This document shows, one piece after another, positions 6,617-9,543 of a DNA stretch of 9,543 bases (position 1 is its first letter; every line of letters starts with the position of its first letter). Under the pieces are notes generated by a model, which was not told the origin of the DNA, did no database searches, and worked only from the letters and a program-made list of their open reading frames with translations. Both the position numbers and the translations under genes were made by a program. This DNA comes from Flavobacteriia bacterium (GTDB taxonomy: Bacteria; Bacteroidota; Bacteroidia; Flavobacteriales; Flavobacteriaceae), in NCBI GenBank assembly GCA_003973375.1, contig QNYL01000181.1, forward strand, positions 1 to 9,543, in the 5' to 3' direction.

Positions 6617-7543
6617 TTAAATAATTCTGATCCCTTTTCTATTGATCTTACTCACATAAATATGAAAAGGAATACCTGTTTTTTTATAAATCTCATTAAT
6701 TATATTTTTCACTGCTTCAGCTTGTTGCATGCCTTTGCAAAAAGAAAAGATAGAAGGTCCGGATCCGGATATTCCACTTCCTAAAGCACCGCTGTTCTTA
6801 GCAGTTTTTACTACCTGGTCAAATCCCGGGATAAATTGAGAACGATAAGGTTCAACAATAAGATCGTGTAAGGAGCTGCCAAAAAGATTGTAATCTTCAG
6901 TATGCAAGGCATGAACCAAAGCCCCTACATTTGCCCATTGTTTAACAGCATCTTTTAAATTGACCTTTTCGGGTAAAATAGCTCTTGATTCAGCGGTTTT
7001 TATCTCTATTTGAGGATGCAAAATAGTTACATAAAGATCATCCATTACAGGTAACTTCAATATCTTAAGCGGATCATATCCCTTAACCAGGGTAAAGCCT
7101 CCGAGAAGGGCAGGAGCAACATTGTCGGCAATAGGATAATTACTAACCAGTTCTTCTCCTTTTGAGGCAAACAAAATAAGTTCTTGAGCTGTAAAAGGTT
7201 CGTTGAGTAATTTGTTGATACCAAAAACAGCTCCGGCAGCACTTGCAGCACTGCTTCCGATTCCGCTTCCGGGTTTGATATTTTTAAAAATTTCTATTTC
7301 GAAACCAAAATCGAGAGCCTGATCGTATTTTTCCAGCAGCGCTAAAGCAGCTACTCCGGCAACATTCTTACGGGTTTCATATGGCAGATCATCTCCGGTG
7401 ATCTTTGTGATATGCACTCCTTTTTTATCAGTCTTCCTGATGATCATTTCATCACCAATGGTATCGAGACAACACCCCAGAGTATCAAATCCGCAGGAAA
7501 CGTTGGCGATAGTACCGGGAGAAAATATTTTTATTTCTTTCAT
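6617..7543 (-). CDS. thrB: homoserine kinase
   Basis: Family knowledge: a GHMP-superfamily kinase that phosphorylates L-homoserine with ATP to give O-phosphohomoserine, the substrate of ThrC. Seen: 308 residues, normal length (E. coli 310). GHMP motif 1 is SPGTIANVSCGFDTLG (8-23), the phosphate-binding motif 2 is PGSGIGSSAAS (91-101), DNVAPALLGG (140-149) matches the conserved DNVAP segment, and the C-terminal motif 3 is GALGSGISGSGPSIFS (252-267). These distinguish it from mevalonate or galactokinase relatives. It starts 21 nt after the thrA stop and ends 23 nt before thrC, consistent with one transcript. The ATG at 7543 places motif 1 at the usual distance from the N-terminus. Confidence 0.96.
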   Translation of the reverse strand: MKEIKIFSPGTIANVSCGFDTLGCCLDTIGDEMIIRKTDKKGVHITKITGDDLPYETRKNVAGVAALALLEKYDQALDFGFEIEIFKNIKPGSGIGSSAASAAGAVFGINKLLNEPFTAQELILFASKGEELVSNYPIADNVAPALLGGFTLVKGYDPLKILKLPVMDDLYVTILHPQIEIKTAESRAILPEKVNLKDAVKQWANVGALVHALHTEDYNLFGSSLHDLIVEPYRSQFIPGFDQVVKTAKNSGALGSGISGSGPSIFSFCKGMQQAEAVKNIINEIYKKTGIPFHIYVSKINRKGIRII

Positions 7544-7564
7544 CTTTTTATAAATATAATCATT

Positions 7565-9543
7565 CTAACGATTTCCGGTTCTGATGATATCTCCAAATAT
7601 TCCGGAGGCGGTCACATCTGCTCCGGCACCTGCTCCTTTGATGATCAGAGGCTGGTCAATATAGCGTCCGGTGTAAAAGAGAACGATATTGTCTTTACCT
7701 TCCAGATTATAGAATGGATGATCTTTTGGAATCAATTGAAGTCCTACCTTGGCCTTTCCGTCCTTATATTCAGCCACATATTTTAACCGGCTGTTTTCTT
7801 TTTCTGCTTTGAGTCTCAATTGCTCAAAATGTGAGGCATTTTGTTTTAAACTTTCCATAAATTCATCTACAGAATTGGTTTTTAATGAGGATTCCGGTAA
7901 AAAGGATTCATTCCTAATATCATACAGTTCCATTTTTTGTCCGCTTTCCCTGATAAGGATCAGGATTTTTCGCATAACATCCACACCACTCAGGTCAATT
8001 CTCGGATCTGGTTCGGTAAAACCTTCCACTCCGGCTTGTTTTACCACCTCATAAAAAGAATGATCTTTATCAAAATTATTAAAAATAAAGTTCAGACTAC
8101 CGGAAAGTACAGCCTGGATCTGGTTGATTGTATCGCCTGAAGAGATCAGGTTATTTAAGGTGTCGATGATCGGTAATCCTGCACCAACATTGGTCTCAAA
8201 TAAAAATGGAGCTCTGTATTTACGCGACAGGTATTTCAGATTCTGGTATTTTTCCATTTCAGAAGAACAGGCGATCTTGTTACAGGCAACAACAGCAACA
8301 CTGTCCTTTAAATATTTAGGATATTCTTCAGGAACTTTTTCATTGGCAGTATTATCAACAAAAACACTGTTACGAAGGTTAAGCCTTTTTACTTTTTGAT
8401 AAAATTCTTCCAGATTGGCATCTGATCCACTTTCTGACAAAGTTTTTTTCCAGTTGTTCAGATCGATCCCTTCTTCATCAAAAAGCATTTTTTTCGAATT
8501 GGAAAGTCCTGTCACTCTGATATTCAGATGTTGTTTCTGCAGAAGAAAATCATGTTGCTGACAGATCTGATCGAGTAATTTTGCCCCTACATTTCCTACA
8601 CCTACGATAAATAGATTCAGTTGCTTAATATGATTTTCGAAAAAGGCTGCATGAAGCGAGTTCAGTGCTTTTTTAATATTTTGTTTTGCTATAACTACCG
8701 AGATGTTCTTCTCGGTAGATCCTTGCGCTATCGCTCTGATATTTACATTGTTACTCCCGAGTTCGCTAAACATCTTTCCGCTGATTCCCTGGTGGGATTT
8801 CATTTTTTCCCCCACAAGGGCAATGATAGCCAGATCCTTTTCAATGATCAGCGGTTCGATCTTATGCTGAAAGATCTCATATTCAAATTCCTTTTCAACG
8901 GCTTCTTTAGCATCTTCAGTTTCAAATTCGCTGATGGCAAAACATATAGAGTGTTCACTCGAGGCCTGAGTGATAAATTTTACATTGATCTGTTTGTCGG
9001 ATAATGCACCGAAAAGGCGCTTAGAAATGCCCGGAACTCCCACCATTCCGTTTCCTTCCAGGGTAAGCAGGGCGATATTTTCTATATGACTGATTCCTTT
9101 TACTGTTGTATCGCTGCCATTCGCATCTTCTTTGATCAGCGTACCGGCATCGTCAGGATTCATGGTGTTCTTGATCAGTATTGGGATCTTTTTATCAAGA
9201 ACAGGCTGAATGGTAGGAGGGTAGATCACTTTTGCACCAAAATGACTTAGCTCCATAGCCTCCTGATAAGAGATTTTTTTAATGGGTTTTGCCTGTTTAA
9301 CAAGTTTCGGGTTGGCGGTGTACATTCCGCTTACATCGGTCCATATTTCCAGCACTTCAGCATTAACGGCGCTAGCAAGAATGGCCGCGGTAAAATCAGA
9401 ACCCCCACGGCCCAAAGTTGTGATCTCTCCAGCTTTATCGGAAGCGATAAATCCCGGTAAGACGGTAATTTGATGATGCTCCTTTAAAAAATAATTATCA
9501 ATATTTTTATAGGTTTCCTCATAATTCACTTCGGCATTTTCAT
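7565..9543 (-). CDS. thrA: bifunctional aspartokinase / homoserine dehydrogenase I, N-terminus outside window
   Basis: Family knowledge: the fused enzyme phosphorylates L-aspartate (first step) and later reduces aspartate semialdehyde to homoserine. Seen, numbering from the GTG at 9529: aspartokinase C-terminal part with GRGGSDFTAAILA (40-52), EIWTDVSGMYTANP (61-74), MELSHFGAKVIYP (92-104) and IKNT (119-122). Two ACT-type regulatory repeats (about 152-290) follow, with GMVGVPGISKRLF and a later parallel GISGKMF. The homoserine dehydrogenase has the nucleotide loop FIVGVGNVG (307-315), CNKIACSS (416-423), NVGAGLPII (447-455) and the full signature A-x3-GFTEPDPRIDLSGVDVMRK (499-521) with catalytic Asp517 and Lys521. 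It ends with GAGAGADVTASGIFGDIIRT, matching E. coli. The frame stays open upstream of that GTG to the window edge (codons for ENAE), so the GTG is not the start; compared with E. coli ThrA about 160-180 residues are missing. The stop is TAG. The ACT repeats suggest threonine feedback control; any leader attenuator lies outside. Confidence 0.96.
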   Translation of the reverse strand, partial: ENAEVNYEETYKNIDNYFLKEHHQITVLPGFIASDKAGEITTLGRGGSDFTAAILASAVNAEVLEIWTDVSGMYTANPKLVKQAKPIKKISYQEAMELSHFGAKVIYPPTIQPVLDKKIPILIKNTMNPDDAGTLIKEDANGSDTTVKGISHIENIALLTLEGNGMVGVPGISKRLFGALSDKQINVKFITQASSEHSICFAISEFETEDAKEAVEKEFEYEIFQHKIEPLIIEKDLAIIALVGEKMKSHQGISGKMFSELGSNNVNIRAIAQGSTEKNISVVIAKQNIKKALNSLHAAFFENHIKQLNLFIVGVGNVGAKLLDQICQQHDFLLQKQHLNIRVTGLSNSKKMLFDEEGIDLNNWKKTLSESGSDANLEEFYQKVKRLNLRNSVFVDNTANEKVPEEYPKYLKDSVAVVACNKIACSSEMEKYQNLKYLSRKYRAPFLFETNVGAGLPIIDTLNNLISSGDTINQIQAVLSGSLNFIFNNFDKDHSFYEVVKQAGVEGFTEPDPRIDLSGVDVMRKILILIRESGQKMELYDIRNESFLPESSLKTNSVDEFMESLKQNASHFEQLRLKAEKENSRLKYVAEYKDGKAKVGLQLIPKDHPFYNLEGKDNIVLFYTGRYIDQPLIIKGAGAGADVTASGIFGDIIRTGNR

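Noticed and set aside
7412..7786. 124-codon open frame on the plus strand across the thrA/thrB junction
   Set aside because: It is antisense to two well-supported genes and resembles no protein family; it is a shadow of their codon pattern.
8621..9004. 127-codon open frame on the plus strand
   Set aside because: It is antisense to the ACT-domain part of thrA with no recognisable features.
1..9543. Search for a defence island, mobile element, CRISPR array, RNA gene or other undescribed system
   Set aside because: No direct-repeat array, terminal inverted repeats, transposase, integrase, tRNA-like fold or cluster of unknown genes was seen. Six of seven genes are standard housekeeping genes, and the seventh belongs to a widespread family.

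Overview
The window is an ordinary core-metabolism stretch of a Bacteroidota chromosome, most likely a member of the Flavobacteriia. The evidence is an AT-rich genome, A-rich leaders before start codons without clear Shine-Dalgarno sequences, TAnnTTTG-type -7 promoter elements, a signal peptide ending in the flavobacterial style (..SFS|Q), and proteins of typical Bacteroidota form (CBM9-like plus DUF5916 outer-membrane protein, and bifunctional ThrA followed by ThrB and ThrC). Seven protein genes fill almost all of the sequence. The two at the window edges are cut by the window, not broken.

Left part, minus strand: the 3' end of this block lies at the left edge. Reading in the direction of transcription there is a DUF5916/CBM9-like secreted protein (1379-3799), then an 87-nt gap with a possible promoter, then a LolD-type ABC ATPase (632-1291), and 11 nt later an MTA/SAH nucleosidase (1-620, C-terminus outside the window). 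The last two look co-transcribed. The DUF5916 gene starts from a 246-bp AT-rich divergent region (3800-4045) shared with sucC. That region holds a good -7 element for each direction and several operator-like repeats.

Middle, plus strand: sucC (4046-5239), the beta subunit of succinyl-CoA synthetase, stands alone without sucD. It runs head-on into the threonine genes. A compact hairpin at 5261-5290 can serve as a terminator for both directions.

Right part, minus strand: the threonine operon thrA-thrB-thrC, transcribed from the right edge leftward. It takes aspartate to threonine except for the aspartate-semialdehyde dehydrogenase step. ThrA is the fused aspartokinase/homoserine dehydrogenase; its N-terminus, roughly 160-180 residues by comparison with E. 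coli ThrA, lies outside the window, as do the operon promoter and any leader. Gaps between the genes are 21 and 23 nt.

No RNA gene, mobile element, CRISPR array, phage gene, toxin-antitoxin or defence module was seen. I found no convincing undescribed system. The points most worth a second look are the function of the DUF5916 protein, the regulatory region it shares with sucC, and the separation of sucC from sucD.
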